Source: CABQCM01 sp965145485
Lineage (GTDB): Bacteria; Bacillota; Clostridia; Oscillospirales; Acutalibacteraceae
Direction of reading: 5' to 3'
Assembly (NCBI GenBank): GCA_965145485.1
Contig: CBCTCU010000002.1
Span: 62,001-126,000 of the forward strand
DNA length: 64,000 nt
Below the pieces are notes generated by a model that worked only from the letters and a program-made list of their open reading frames with translations, was not told the DNA's origin and made no database searches. A program made the position numbers and the translations under genes. This document shows positions 42,355 through 51,024 of this stretch, piece by piece (the stretch's first letter is position 1; each line of letters opens with the position of its first letter).

Positions 42355-43200
42355 AGGCGGCCGGCCGGAGACGGCAGGATAGCAAAGCGTATCGCGCGAT
42401 GACATTGAAACGGGGCGCGCCCTTGTAGCGTGGTAGCCGGTCGCAGGCTCATGGCAAGCTGTCAGAAAAGCCGAAAGCCGGAAGGCTGCGGCGTTTGCCG
42501 GCCGGATGAGGCAAAGGCATGTTGAATCCTGGAATATTATGGTGATATGGGACAAATAACCCGGCATGGTGCGCCAGGCGCACCCGCGCTCAAACAAGGT
42601 GAAATACGGGCGGAAACGGCCAAGCTGTTTCTGCCCGTTTGTATTGTGTAGGCCGCCATTCTGGCGTTGCCCGCAGTGGCAGAAATCTTCATCGGCAGGA
42701 ATACAAAAGTCGAAAACATAGATTTTCAATCGTTTTTCAATCTTTCATGGTATAATAACCGTAAACGGCTATGATACTTTGATTTTGAGCACGGGCCTGA
42801 AGCCATGTGCACAGGATACCATTCACACTGTGTGTTCATGGAATCATAGCCACAGGCGGTTATGGTATTCTAGCGTAAAGCACGGTCCTGCGGGCGTGTG
42901 CATTAGGATACCATTCACGCTTGGCGTTCAGGATATCATAGCTGCGATTTGAGCGCACGCGGCAGTGCGCAGGGGATTGGCTGTCACCGCGTGTTGGTAG
43001 CGTCCTGGCCCAGATGGCGGCGATGCTTTGTTTTTCGCGCCGGCTTGCGGGCTGTATGCATTGATACCGTTTCCGCTGCGCGGTGATGGTATCATCGATG
43101 CTAGCGGCCATGACGCACCGCTTTCGGCGCGCGCCTTGGCCGACATGCCGTTGGATAGTGCGTATGCATTGCGGTGTGGAATTCCACGGGAGGTGTTGGT
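42355..43200. other. 850-base gap with degenerate hairpin repeats before the two-component operon
   Basis: No gene seen; short minus frames lack ribosome-binding sites. The right half holds three related imperfect inverted repeats at 42814-42851, 42906-42942 and 43072-43112 (listed separately). No clean promoter for the two-component operon was found. Confidence 0.55.
42814..43112. repeat. Three related imperfect hairpin repeats
   Basis: Each copy opens with GATACC and closes with GGAATC, GATATC or GGTATC about 25-30 bases later, followed by CATAGC or CATCGATGC. Copies: 42814-42851, 42906-42942 and 43072-43112. The first two share GGATACCATTCAC and also a preceding TGTGCA. The arms are complementary, so each can fold into a hairpin in RNA or act as a two-fold symmetric binding site. 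Confidence 0.6.
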
Positions 43201-43878
43201 ATGAGGCTATTGCTTGTGGAGGATGAAAAAAGAATGGCGCAGGCGCTTTGCGAAATACTGCGCTTAGAGAAGTATGATGTGGATCACTGCGCCGACGGGC
43301 TGGAGGGGCTGTATGCCATCGAGACTGGCGTATATGACCTCGCTGTTTTGGACGTCATGTTGCCGCATAAAAATGGCTTTGACATCGCAAGGGAGGCCCG
43401 CGCCAAAGGGATTCAGACGCCCATTCTCATGCTGACGGCAAAAAGCGATCTGGACGATAAGGTCACCGGCTTGGACTGCGGGGCGGACGATTACCTCACC
43501 AAGCCCTTTATGACCAAGGAACTGCTTGCCAGGCTCCGGGCCCTTGGCCGCAGAAACATCCATACGGCGGACGGTGCCCTCACGTTTGGGGACATCACCC
43601 TCAACACCGGCGCTTCGACGCTGGTATGCGGTGAAAACAGCGTGCGGTTAAGCGAAAAGGAATTTCATATTTTGGAATACCTCATTGCAAACCAGGGGCA
43701 GATTTTGACCTGCGAGCAGCTTGTGGTAAAAATCTGGGGCTACGATAGCGACGCGGAATATAACAATGTGGAAGTGTATATGTCCTTTGTCCGTAAAAAG
43801 CTCAGCTATGTCAAGGCCAAAACAGAGATCAAAGCGGTGCGCGGCATCGGCTATGAATTGAGGTACGACCGTGTTTAA
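43201..43878 (+). CDS. OmpR/PhoB-family response regulator
   Basis: A 225-residue two-domain regulator. The receiver domain has the acidic pair E7-D8, phospho-acceptor D51 in VLDVMLP, and the KPF lysine near 101. The C-terminal winged-helix domain has RLSEKEFHILEYLI and the YMSFVRKKL and VRGIGYEL stretches typical of DNA binding by this family. ATG 43201 follows GGGAGGTG; the longer frame from 43174 includes that site. It overlaps the histidine kinase gene by eight bases. The downstream VTC/DUF4956 genes are likely targets. Confidence 0.94.
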   Translation: MRLLLVEDEKRMAQALCEILRLEKYDVDHCADGLEGLYAIETGVYDLAVLDVMLPHKNGFDIAREARAKGIQTPILMLTAKSDLDDKVTGLDCGADDYLTKPFMTKELLARLRALGRRNIHTADGALTFGDITLNTGASTLVCGENSVRLSEKEFHILEYLIANQGQILTCEQLVVKIWGYDSDAEYNNVEVYMSFVRKKLSYVKAKTEIKAVRGIGYELRYDRV

Positions 43879-45112
43879 ACAATCCAAGCGGAAAATTGTC
43901 GCCGCCATTATGTCGGTGCTGGTGTTGCTGCTTTGTGGCACCTTCTGCGTCATTTATCTGGCGAGCTATGTGGAAATGACCAGTGAAAACCGAGGCCTGC
44001 TGGAGCAGTATGTGGACTCCTATGCCCTGCCGGGAGGGCCCGGCGACGGCAATCTGGACGGCGGCCGGGTAAAGGACGACCGGGGCAGCCCTCCGGCCAA
44101 GCCGCCCATGCTCGAGCTGTCGACCTTTTATTCGGTGGCCATGTCGAAAAGTGGCCAGGCGCTCAAGGTCGATACCGCCGATATCTCCACTTTTAGCGAG
44201 GATACGCTCGTCCAGCTGGCTGCCGACATCATCGAGGGCGGAAAGAACGATGGTATGGTCAACAACCTGATCTATCGTATGGCCGATAAGGACGACTATA
44301 TTTTGGTTGCGTTTTTGGACAATACCGTCATGCTCGAAAACGCGGGGACGCTGATCTTTTACACCCTGCTGTTCGGCGGGGTGGCGCTTGTGCCGCTGTT
44401 TTTCCTGGCGCGGTATCTGGCAAACCGGATCGTCGCCCCCCTGGAAGAAAGCTACCAAAGGCAGAAACAGTTTGTATCCGATGCAGGCCATGAGCTGAAA
44501 ACGCCGGTGGCGGTGGTGAATGCGAATCTGGAGCTTCTTTCCCGCCAAATAGGCGAAAATCAGTGGCTGTCCAATATTCAATATGAGAATGAGCGGATGT
44601 CGGCCCTGATTCTACAGCTTTTGGATCTGGCGAGGGCGGAAAACGCCACCCCTCCCATGGAAACCATCGACCTGAGCAGCTTGGTCTGCGGCGAGACGCT
44701 TCCGTTTGAAACGGTGGCCTATGAAAACGGCTTGACCTTAAACAGCAATATTGCCGAAAATATCGTCGTCCACGGCAACGGCGTTGAGCTCAAGCAGCTG
44801 GTATCCATCCTCATCGACAACGCGATCCGGCACAGCGACAGCGGCAGGCAGGTAAGCCTGACGCTCAAAAAAGAGAAAAACCACGCGGTTTTGTCCGTTG
44901 TCAACGATGGGGAGGCCTTTGCGCCCGAGGATCAGAAACGGCTGTTTGAGCGTTTCTATCGCACCGACACGGCAAGGACCGGGGATGGCCGGCATTACGG
45001 CCTGGGGCTTGCCATAGCCAAAGCCATCGCCGTGGCTCACAAAGGGAGCATCGACGTCCAATGCCGGGACGGCAAAATCGAGTTTATCGTCAAACTCCCG
45101 CTTCAAAAATAA
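43871..45112 (+). CDS. Sensor histidine kinase
   Basis: A 413-residue membrane kinase: a membrane segment at about 12-32, an external sensor part at about 33-155 rich in Gly, Asp and Pro near its start, a second membrane segment at about 157-180, the phospho-acceptor region SDAGHELKTPVAVV (His near 207), the N-box LVSILIDNAIRHSD, and the G-box HYGLGLAIAKAIA. A classic HAMP is not obvious. The start is GTG inside the end of the regulator gene, so both are coupled. The ligand is unknown; the neighbours suggest an envelope or polyphosphate-related cue (inference). Confidence 0.93.
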   Translation: MFKQSKRKIVAAIMSVLVLLLCGTFCVIYLASYVEMTSENRGLLEQYVDSYALPGGPGDGNLDGGRVKDDRGSPPAKPPMLELSTFYSVAMSKSGQALKVDTADISTFSEDTLVQLAADIIEGGKNDGMVNNLIYRMADKDDYILVAFLDNTVMLENAGTLIFYTLLFGGVALVPLFFLARYLANRIVAPLEESYQRQKQFVSDAGHELKTPVAVVNANLELLSRQIGENQWLSNIQYENERMSALILQLLDLARAENATPPMETIDLSSLVCGETLPFETVAYENGLTLNSNIAENIVVHGNGVELKQLVSILIDNAIRHSDSGRQVSLTLKKEKNHAVLSVVNDGEAFAPEDQKRLFERFYRTDTARTGDGRHYGLGLAIAKAIAVAHKGSIDVQCRDGKIEFIVKLPLQK

Positions 45113-45195
45113 TTTTTTACCTACCCTTTACATTCAATAATACTTCAATCTTCCTTCTGTACAATGATGTCAATCGAAGTACAGGAGGAATTTTT

Positions 45196-45918
45196 ATGTC
45201 CTTTCAAACGGTTTTCAAAAGATACGAAATAAAATACCTGCTGACAAAGGAACAAAAAGAGACGATGCTGCGCGCGATGGAGCCGCATATGGCCTTGGAC
45301 CAGTATGGACGCACCACCATTCGCAACCTCTATTTTGATACCGACAATTACCGCCTGATCCGCCGGTCAATGGAAAAGCCGTCGTATAAAGAGAAGCTGC
45401 GCGTGCGCAGCTACTGCCAGGTCGGCCCCGATAGCGCGGTGTTTGTGGAACTGAAAAAGAAATACAAAAAGGTCGTATACAAGCGGCGGATATCGCTACC
45501 GGAACAAGCGGCGATGCAATGGCTGCTCGGCGGCCATCTCGAAGGCGGGCAGAACCAAATCGCCGGGGAGATCGATTATTTTCTCAAGTATTATGAATGC
45601 CTGCATCCCGTGGCCTATCTTTCGTATGAAAGGGAAGCGTTTTATTCCAAAGAGCATTCGGATTTCCGGGTGACCTTTGACGATACCATTCTCTGCCGCC
45701 AGGAGGAGCTGTCGTTGCAGTCGGCTGTTTACGGCGCGCCGCTGCTGGCCGATGGCATGGTGCTCATGGAAATCAAATGCACCGGCGGGATGCCCATGTG
45801 GATGATCCATGTGCTGTCTCAGGAGCGCATCTATCAGACCTCCTTCTCCAAATATGGCACGGCCTACCAGACATTGATCTTCCCCAAACTGGCAAAGGAG
45901 GCGGCGCGCTATGCTTGA
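45196..45918 (+). CDS. VTC-domain protein (polyphosphate polymerase-like)
   Basis: A 240-residue triphosphate-tunnel-type protein of the VTC family. Tunnel-lining charged residues appear on alternating strands: KRYEIKYLL, IRNLYFDTDNY, EKLRVRSYC, VFVELKKKYKKVVYKRR and VLMEIKCTGGMPMW. In yeast the Vtc4 domain makes polyphosphate from ATP; the bacterial, free-standing forms are mostly untested. There is no SPX or membrane domain here; the next gene, overlapping by eight bases, provides a membrane protein. CAGGAGGAA precedes the ATG. Confidence 0.88.
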   Translation: MSFQTVFKRYEIKYLLTKEQKETMLRAMEPHMALDQYGRTTIRNLYFDTDNYRLIRRSMEKPSYKEKLRVRSYCQVGPDSAVFVELKKKYKKVVYKRRISLPEQAAMQWLLGGHLEGGQNQIAGEIDYFLKYYECLHPVAYLSYEREAFYSKEHSDFRVTFDDTILCRQEELSLQSAVYGAPLLADGMVLMEIKCTGGMPMWMIHVLSQERIYQTSFSKYGTAYQTLIFPKLAKEAARYA

Positions 45919-46606
45919 CACCATATTTCGCGGGCTGTTTGATTCGGATATAACGGTGGTCATCAGCGTGACCGATTTTCTGCTTTGCCTTGGGTTTTCC
46001 CTTGCGATTGGGCTGGTCATGGCGTTTGCCTATATGTACCGCACGCGGTATACCAAAAGCTTTGTGGTCACATTAGCGCTTTTGCCCGCTGTGGTCTGCG
46101 TTGTCATTATGCTGGTCAACGGCAATGTGGGCACAGGCGTGGCGGTCGCCGGCGCGTTCAGCCTGGTGCGTTTCCGCTCGGTTCCCGGAACGGCAAAAGA
46201 GATTTGCACGCTGTTCCTTGCCATGGGTGCGGGGCTGATCGCCGGCATGGGCTATCTCGGCTTCGCCGTGCTCTTTACGGTGGTTTTATGCGTGATTTTT
46301 ATGCTCTACAACCGGTTGGATTTCGGCGCGAAAAAGAACGCTGCCATGTACAAAACCATTACCATCACCATCCCGGAGGATCTGGATTACACCGGCGTCT
46401 TTGACGATATTTTCTCGCAATACACCACCTCGCGCGAGCTTGCCTGTGTCAAGACGACCAATATGGGCAGCATGTTCCGCCTGACCTACCACGTCACTCT
46501 GCGCGACCCATCCAGAGAAAAGGAAATGATCGACAAGCTTCGTTGCCGAAACGGCAATCTGGAAATCATGGTTTCCCAGCAGGAAACCACGGTGGCGGAG
46601 CTTTGA
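45911..46606 (+). CDS. DUF4956-family membrane protein
   Basis: A 231-residue protein with about four membrane segments in the first 140 residues and a soluble C-terminal domain. The loop AGAFSLVRFRSVPGTAKE is the most conserved part of this family. It overlaps the VTC-domain gene, and the two families are often encoded side by side, which suggests a joint membrane complex in which this protein may export or anchor the VTC product (inference). No enzymatic motif is visible. Confidence 0.88.
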   Translation: MLDTIFRGLFDSDITVVISVTDFLLCLGFSLAIGLVMAFAYMYRTRYTKSFVVTLALLPAVVCVVIMLVNGNVGTGVAVAGAFSLVRFRSVPGTAKEICTLFLAMGAGLIAGMGYLGFAVLFTVVLCVIFMLYNRLDFGAKKNAAMYKTITITIPEDLDYTGVFDDIFSQYTTSRELACVKTTNMGSMFRLTYHVTLRDPSREKEMIDKLRCRNGNLEIMVSQQETTVAEL

Positions 46607-46626
46607 TCGGAAGGAGGCGTTGCCTT

Positions 46627-48477
46627 ATGAGAAAATGGACCGTGATTGCCCTGGTAGTCCTGTTGCTTCTCGGCGCGGCCACCGGCTGCGGCGAGGGAGA
46701 CGCCGCCAGCACGTCCAGCATAAGTACAAGTAGCATGAGCGCAAGCAGTGCCGGCACGAGCAGCGCTGTCACATCCGCCGACGCTGCCAGTAGTGTGGAG
46801 GTGGATTTTTCGCAGACCGATGCCGATATGTTTACCTCCCGGGACTATGCAACCGATTATGAGGAAGCCGGCAGCGTCCTCATACAGCTCAACGGCGACT
46901 CGGCCACTGCAAGCTCGGACAGCGTTCGTATCTCGGGTACGACCGTTACCATCACCGAGGAGGCTACCTATATCCTTTCGGGGACGCTCGACGACGGCAT
47001 GATTGTAGTCAACGCTCCCGATACGGCCAAGCTTCAGTTGATATTCAACGGCGTCAATATCCATAGCGAAACCTCCGCCCCGCTTTACATCCTCGAGGCA
47101 GACAAGGTATTTGTCACCCTCGCGACGGGGAGCGACAACACCCTTTCCAATGGCGGCAGCTTTACCGCCATCGATGAGAACAACGTGGATTCGGTGATTT
47201 TTTCCAAGCAGGATCTGACTCTCAACGGTTCCGGCGCCCTTACCGTGACCTCCCCCGCCGGCCATGGGATTGTCTCCAAAGACGATCTGGTTATCACCGG
47301 CGGCGCCTATACCGTCACCGCTGCGTCGCACGGCCTGGATGCCAACGACAGCGTGCGAATCACGGGGGAGACGTCCCTTACCATCGACGCGGGGAAAGAC
47401 GGCATCCATGCGGAAAATAACGACGACGCCTCGCTCGGCTTTGTGTACATTTCCGATGGCGCCATGACCATTGAATCCGAAGGCGACGGCGTCAGCGCCG
47501 GGGCCTATATGCAAATTGAAAACGGTACCTTCCAAATCCTCGCGGGCGGCGGCAGTGCGAACGGTACCAAGGAATCCTCCGATTTTTGGGGCGGCTTTGG
47601 GGGCGGCGGGCGCCCCGGCCAGTCTGTAACCTCCACAACGTCGGCCGACGACAGCAGCACCAGCATGAAGGGGCTCAAATCGTCGCTTGGCATGCTGATC
47701 GCCAACGGCAGCATTACGGTGGATTCCGCGGACGATGCGGTTCACTCCAATGCGTCGATTACCGTCAGCGGCGGCGTTTTTGAGATTGCCTCGGGCGACG
47801 ACGCCTTCCATGCGGATGAAACGCTGTCCGTCAGCGCCGGCACGATCGATATCACCCAGAGCTATGAGGGCCTGGAAGCTCTGCACATCGATATACGCGG
47901 CGGTGAGATTACGCTGGTGGCCAGTGACGACGGGCTCAATGCCGCGGGGGGAACCGATTCCAGCGGCACGACGGGCGGTAGAGACGGCATGTTCGGGGGA
48001 GGCCCCGGCGGATGGGGCGGCGGCCAGGGAGGTGGCATGTCCAGCTCCTCGAATGGCGCCATTACCATCTCCGACGGGACGCTGCATATCAATGCCTCCG
48101 GCGACGGCATCGACGCAAACGGCTCTCTCACCATCACCGGCGGCTATACGGTCGTCGTCGGCCCCACCCAGGGGGACACTGCGACGCTGGACTACGACAC
48201 GAGCGCGACCATCACCGGCGGCACCTTTATTGGGACGGGTGCGTCCGGCATGGCGCAGACCTTCAGCGACTCCCAACAGGGAGTGATATCGGCCAGCGTA
48301 GGATCCCAGTCAGGGGGGACGACCGTCGTCCTAAAAGATCAGCGCGGCAATACGATCCTCTCCTTTACGCCCGAGTTGTCGTTCCAGGTGGTGATTCTCA
48401 GCAGCCCCGATATCGTTTCGGGCGAAACCTACACCCTGAGCGTGGGATCGGATTCGGCCGAACTGACGGCAAGCTGA
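46627..48477 (+). CDS. Cthe_2159-like beta-helix lipoprotein (carbohydrate-binding domain)
   Basis: A 616-residue exported lipoprotein: signal peptide with lipobox ATGC (C21), a Ser/Thr linker (about 27-60), then repeated short strands such as ITISDGTLHINASGDGIDAN and VRITGETSLTIDAGKDGIHA, the turn-rich pattern of a right-handed beta-helix. Two Gly-rich inserts (about 318-332 and 457-475) interrupt it. The pattern matches the Cthe_2159 family, whose Clostridium thermocellum member binds polygalacturonate. GGAAGGAGG precedes ATG 46627. It is last in the operon. Confidence 0.85.
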   Translation: MRKWTVIALVVLLLLGAATGCGEGDAASTSSISTSSMSASSAGTSSAVTSADAASSVEVDFSQTDADMFTSRDYATDYEEAGSVLIQLNGDSATASSDSVRISGTTVTITEEATYILSGTLDDGMIVVNAPDTAKLQLIFNGVNIHSETSAPLYILEADKVFVTLATGSDNTLSNGGSFTAIDENNVDSVIFSKQDLTLNGSGALTVTSPAGHGIVSKDDLVITGGAYTVTAASHGLDANDSVRITGETSLTIDAGKDGIHAENNDDASLGFVYISDGAMTIESEGDGVSAGAYMQIENGTFQILAGGGSANGTKESSDFWGGFGGGGRPGQSVTSTTSADDSSTSMKGLKSSLGMLIANGSITVDSADDAVHSNASITVSGGVFEIASGDDAFHADETLSVSAGTIDITQSYEGLEALHIDIRGGEITLVASDDGLNAAGGTDSSGTTGGRDGMFGGGPGGWGGGQGGGMSSSSNGAITISDGTLHINASGDGIDANGSLTITGGYTVVVGPTQGDTATLDYDTSATITGGTFIGTGASGMAQTFSDSQQGVISASVGSQSGGTTVVLKDQRGNTILSFTPELSFQVVILSSPDIVSGETYTLSVGSDSAELTAS

Positions 48478-49467
48478 ATGTATCCTTTGGGGGCGCATCG
48501 GTTGGGTGAGCCCCTGTCTGTATCACCCGTTGAGAATGGGAGGTGGAGGTGTTGCAAGGCAAGTATATTGCCCTGATTCCAGCCTATCAGCCGGCCGAGC
48601 TTCTGGTGGAACTGATGCGGCTCGGGGCGTTTGCACGCAATCTTTGCCGTACCGACATGGCAATCCCCACCGTGGAAAGCATCGTGCAGGGGGGCTGGAT
48701 ATTGACGCAACGACCAACGCCATGAGCCGCCGTTACTGGATATCGGGCATTGCGTTTGTCATGGCGGGCGCGGCGGTATATCCGACCCAGGGTGTATACG
48801 GCAGTCGGTAAATTGGTCGGCCCGGCTTTCCCTGGACAAAAAAGTGGCGTCCATGATGGGCGCGTGTCATGTCTGGGCGCGGATTCATAACAGCACGGAT
48901 GGAATCCGTCGGTTCCGGCCGAACGATATGTCCTATCATGTGAAAAGCAGCGGTGTGCAAAGAGTTTTGGCTTGTTCAGACGATAGGGATTGAGCGAGCG
49001 CCCGCTGCCAGCGGAACGTTGGAACAGGAAACCGCCCTGCCATGGGGACGTGTATGAATGGACGGCGCGCTTTTGCGGCGAAATGCATCGCCCCTGGTTC
49101 TCCTCGCCCCTCCTGATACGCCGGGTTGCCCGTGGCAATTTTTGTGCGCCAAACCGGCCGTAGGGGCTTCTCACAGATCGTGCCGCGGTACCCGGCCTCC
49201 TGTTGGGCAACGTTCAAAGCGGGGGGGATTGATAACCGCACTTTCGCGGCGGTATGCATCCGCTTGAAAGGGTTTCGTACCGGGTTGTCCCCTCCGTGGG
49301 GCCGCACGCCGTAACCTGTAAACAGGGAAACGACGGTAACGGTAAACAATGCGAAAAAACCGGCAGGATGAAATGATATCGCAAAAGCATTTTTCCCTTT
49401 TCAAAAGCCTTTTACCCGCTTTTTCACAATAGCCATGGGGGATTGTATCCGGCAAAGCGCAAAAATA
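48478..49467. other. 1-kb gap with one gene remnant
   Basis: Apart from the glycosyltransferase-like remnant at 48549-48626, no gene is supported. A 207-codon minus frame (48587-49210) has no ribosome-binding site and is rich in Arg, Pro and Ser, as expected for a frame in GC-rich non-coding DNA. This looks like a decayed region. Confidence 0.5.
48549..48626 (+). pseudogene. Remnant of a glycosyltransferase family 2 gene (5' end only)
   Basis: The first codons after a GGGAGGTGG site read LQGKYIALIPAYQPAELLVE, which matches the start of family 2 glycosyltransferases (strand, IPAY, helix). After about 25 codons the similarity ends: the expected DDGS and DXD motifs do not follow and the frame closes at 48725. 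It would have been the next gene after the beta-helix lipoprotein. A short stretch can match by chance, so the call is tentative. Confidence 0.4.
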
Positions 49468-49497
49468 AGCCGGCGGACGCCATAGCGTCCGCCGGCT
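49468..49497 (-). terminator. Terminator of the RNase P RNA gene
   Basis: AGCCGGCGGACGC, loop CATA, GCGTCCGCCGGCT: a perfect 13-bp stem. On the minus strand it is followed by TATTTTTGC. It lies about 45 bases after the RNA's 3' end; another GC-rich hairpin (GCGCCGGT/ACCGGCGC) sits between. Confidence 0.85.
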
Positions 49498-49540
49498 GTT
49501 GCGCTGCGCCGGTCAAGATTACCCTTACCGGCGCAACCTG

Positions 49541-49944
49541 GTTCCACACCACCAAGCCTGTAAGCCGAGTTCTGTCCCGGATCTGGGGATCCATCGGCAG
49601 CCATCTATCTAGGCGGCGGGTTGCCCCGACGCTCCAGCCATCCGTCAAAAGCACGCCGGGCCGGCGTATTGCTTTTTATCGATGTTGCTCCGGATAGGGT
49701 TTACAGGGCCGCGCGGTCTCCCGCGCGCCGGTGAGCTCTTACCTCGCCTTTCCACCCTTACCACAAAGGCGGCGCGTTGCCGCGCGCTCAAGGGGAAATC
49801 CCCAAGCTTTGAGGCGGTATCTCTCTGTTGCACTTTCCCTAAGGTCACCCTCGGCGGCCGTTAGCCGTTATCCTGCCCTTTGGAGCTCGGACTTTCCTCA
49901 GACGGTTTCCCGCCCGCGGCTGCCCAGCTTGCTCGTGTGGAGTT
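49541..49944 (-). ncRNA. rnpB: RNase P RNA
   Basis: Catalytic RNA that trims the 5' ends of tRNA precursors. On the minus strand it has the conserved 5' core GAGGAAAGTCCGAGCTCC (read from about 49898 down), GGATAACGGCTAACGG, and the 3' core ACAGAACTCGGCTTACAGGC (read from about 49575 down). The ends pair to form helix P1: TCCACAC and CAAGC near 49941 with GCTTG and GTGTGGA near 49543. Length of about 400 nt fits a bacterial type A RNA. A promoter and a terminator flank it at the right distances. Exact ends are within a few bases. Confidence 0.95.
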
Positions 49945-49949
49945 TAACT

Positions 49950-49978
49950 ATTTTACCCGTTGCGACGCAAAAAGTCAA
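49950..49978 (-). promoter_or_regulatory. Predicted rnpB promoter
   Basis: On the minus strand TTGACT (49973-49978), 17 bases, TAAAAT (49950-49955). The start point would be close to 49943, the inferred 5' end of the RNA. The -35 box touches the galU terminator. Confidence 0.75.
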
Positions 49979-50008
49979 GCCTGGCGGCCATCAGGGGCAG
50001 CCAGGCTT
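49977..50008 (-). terminator. Predicted galU terminator
   Basis: AAGCCTGGC pairs with GCCAGGCTT around a 14-base loop; on the minus strand the stem is followed by GACTTTTTGC. It separates galU from rnpB. Confidence 0.7.
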
Positions 50009-50077
50009 TAAAGCGCAGATATCTTTTTCATCGGGACATAGGCGCATCCGTACGCCGGTGCGGACCCCATTGCCCGC

Positions 50078-50950
50078 TCAGAGCTTGGACGCCAGCTCCT
50101 TAATGTAAGCCCTGAAGCCATCGGCGATTTCGGGATGCTGTAACGCAACCTCGCAGTTGGCCTGCAAGATGCCAAGCTTGTTGCCCATGTCATAGCGCGT
50201 GCCGGTAAACTCCACTGCGGTCATGGTCTCGGTTCGCGCCAGGGTTTTCATCGCGTCGGTCAGTTGCAGCTCGCCGCCCGCGCCCGGCTCGGTGTGCTCC
50301 AGCAGGTCAAAGATGGACGGGGGAAGCACGCAGCGGCCCAGAATGGAATATAGGGACATAATCTTATCGGGCGAGGGCTTCTCAATCATATCGGTCACCC
50401 GGAACTGCCGGTCGGCCAACGGCTCGACCTGCAGGGAAGAATACTTGGTGATCGCCTCGGGGGTGACCTTGTTGACCCCCACGACCCCCTTGCCGTATTG
50501 CTCGTAGGCGCGGCAAAGCTGGGCAATGGCGGGATCTTCACCGATGATGACGTCGTCGCCGTATAGCACGGCAAAGGGCTCGTCGCCAACAAAGGAACGG
50601 GCGCAGAGCACCGCGTGACCCAAACCCTTGGTCTCCTTCTGCCGGATGTAGAAAATGTTGGCCAGCCCCGCAATCTCATTGAGCTGGTCCAACGTCTCCT
50701 GCCGCCCCTTGGCCTTCAGATTGACCTCCAGCTCAAAGGAGTGGTCAAAGTGATCCTCAATAATGCTTTTGCCCCGGTTGGTAATGATGAGGATATCGGT
50801 GATCCCCGCGTGTACCGCCTCTTCCACGATATATTGGATGGCCGGCTTATCCACGATGGGGAGCATTTCCTTGGGGCAGGATTTGGAGGCGGGCAGCACG
50901 CGCGTGCCCAGCCCCGCGGCCGGTATGACCGCTTTACGGATTTTTGACAT
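50078..50950 (-). CDS. galU: UTP-glucose-1-phosphate uridylyltransferase
   Basis: Makes UDP-glucose for exopolysaccharide, glycolipid and galactose metabolism. The 290-residue product has the nucleotidyltransferase motif AVIPAAGLGTRVLPASK at residues 8-24, KEMLPIVDKPAIQYIVEE, and the C-terminal FTGTRYDMGNKLG. Length is normal. GGAAAGGATG lies before the ATG. It is transcribed with, or just after, the zinc-ribbon membrane-protein genes. The galactokinase-like gene at 59914 may use the same sugar pool. Confidence 0.96.
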   Translation of the reverse strand: MSKIRKAVIPAAGLGTRVLPASKSCPKEMLPIVDKPAIQYIVEEAVHAGITDILIITNRGKSIIEDHFDHSFELEVNLKAKGRQETLDQLNEIAGLANIFYIRQKETKGLGHAVLCARSFVGDEPFAVLYGDDVIIGEDPAIAQLCRAYEQYGKGVVGVNKVTPEAITKYSSLQVEPLADRQFRVTDMIEKPSPDKIMSLYSILGRCVLPPSIFDLLEHTEPGAGGELQLTDAMKTLARTETMTAVEFTGTRYDMGNKLGILQANCEVALQHPEIADGFRAYIKELASKL

Positions 50951-51024
50951 ACAGTAATTTCATCCTTTCCTTGACCCGCACCGGGCGGGCGTGTGTGAAC
51001 GGCGCAACATGCCGTTTTTGTCCG

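Noticed and set aside
46486..48276. 596-codon minus-strand frame opposite the beta-helix lipoprotein gene
   Set aside because: Mirror of the repetitive coding sequence; no start site or recognisable domain.
48587..49210. 207-codon minus frame in the gap after the lipoprotein gene
   Set aside because: No ribosome-binding site, Arg/Pro/Ser-rich, overlaps the glycosyltransferase-like remnant antisense.
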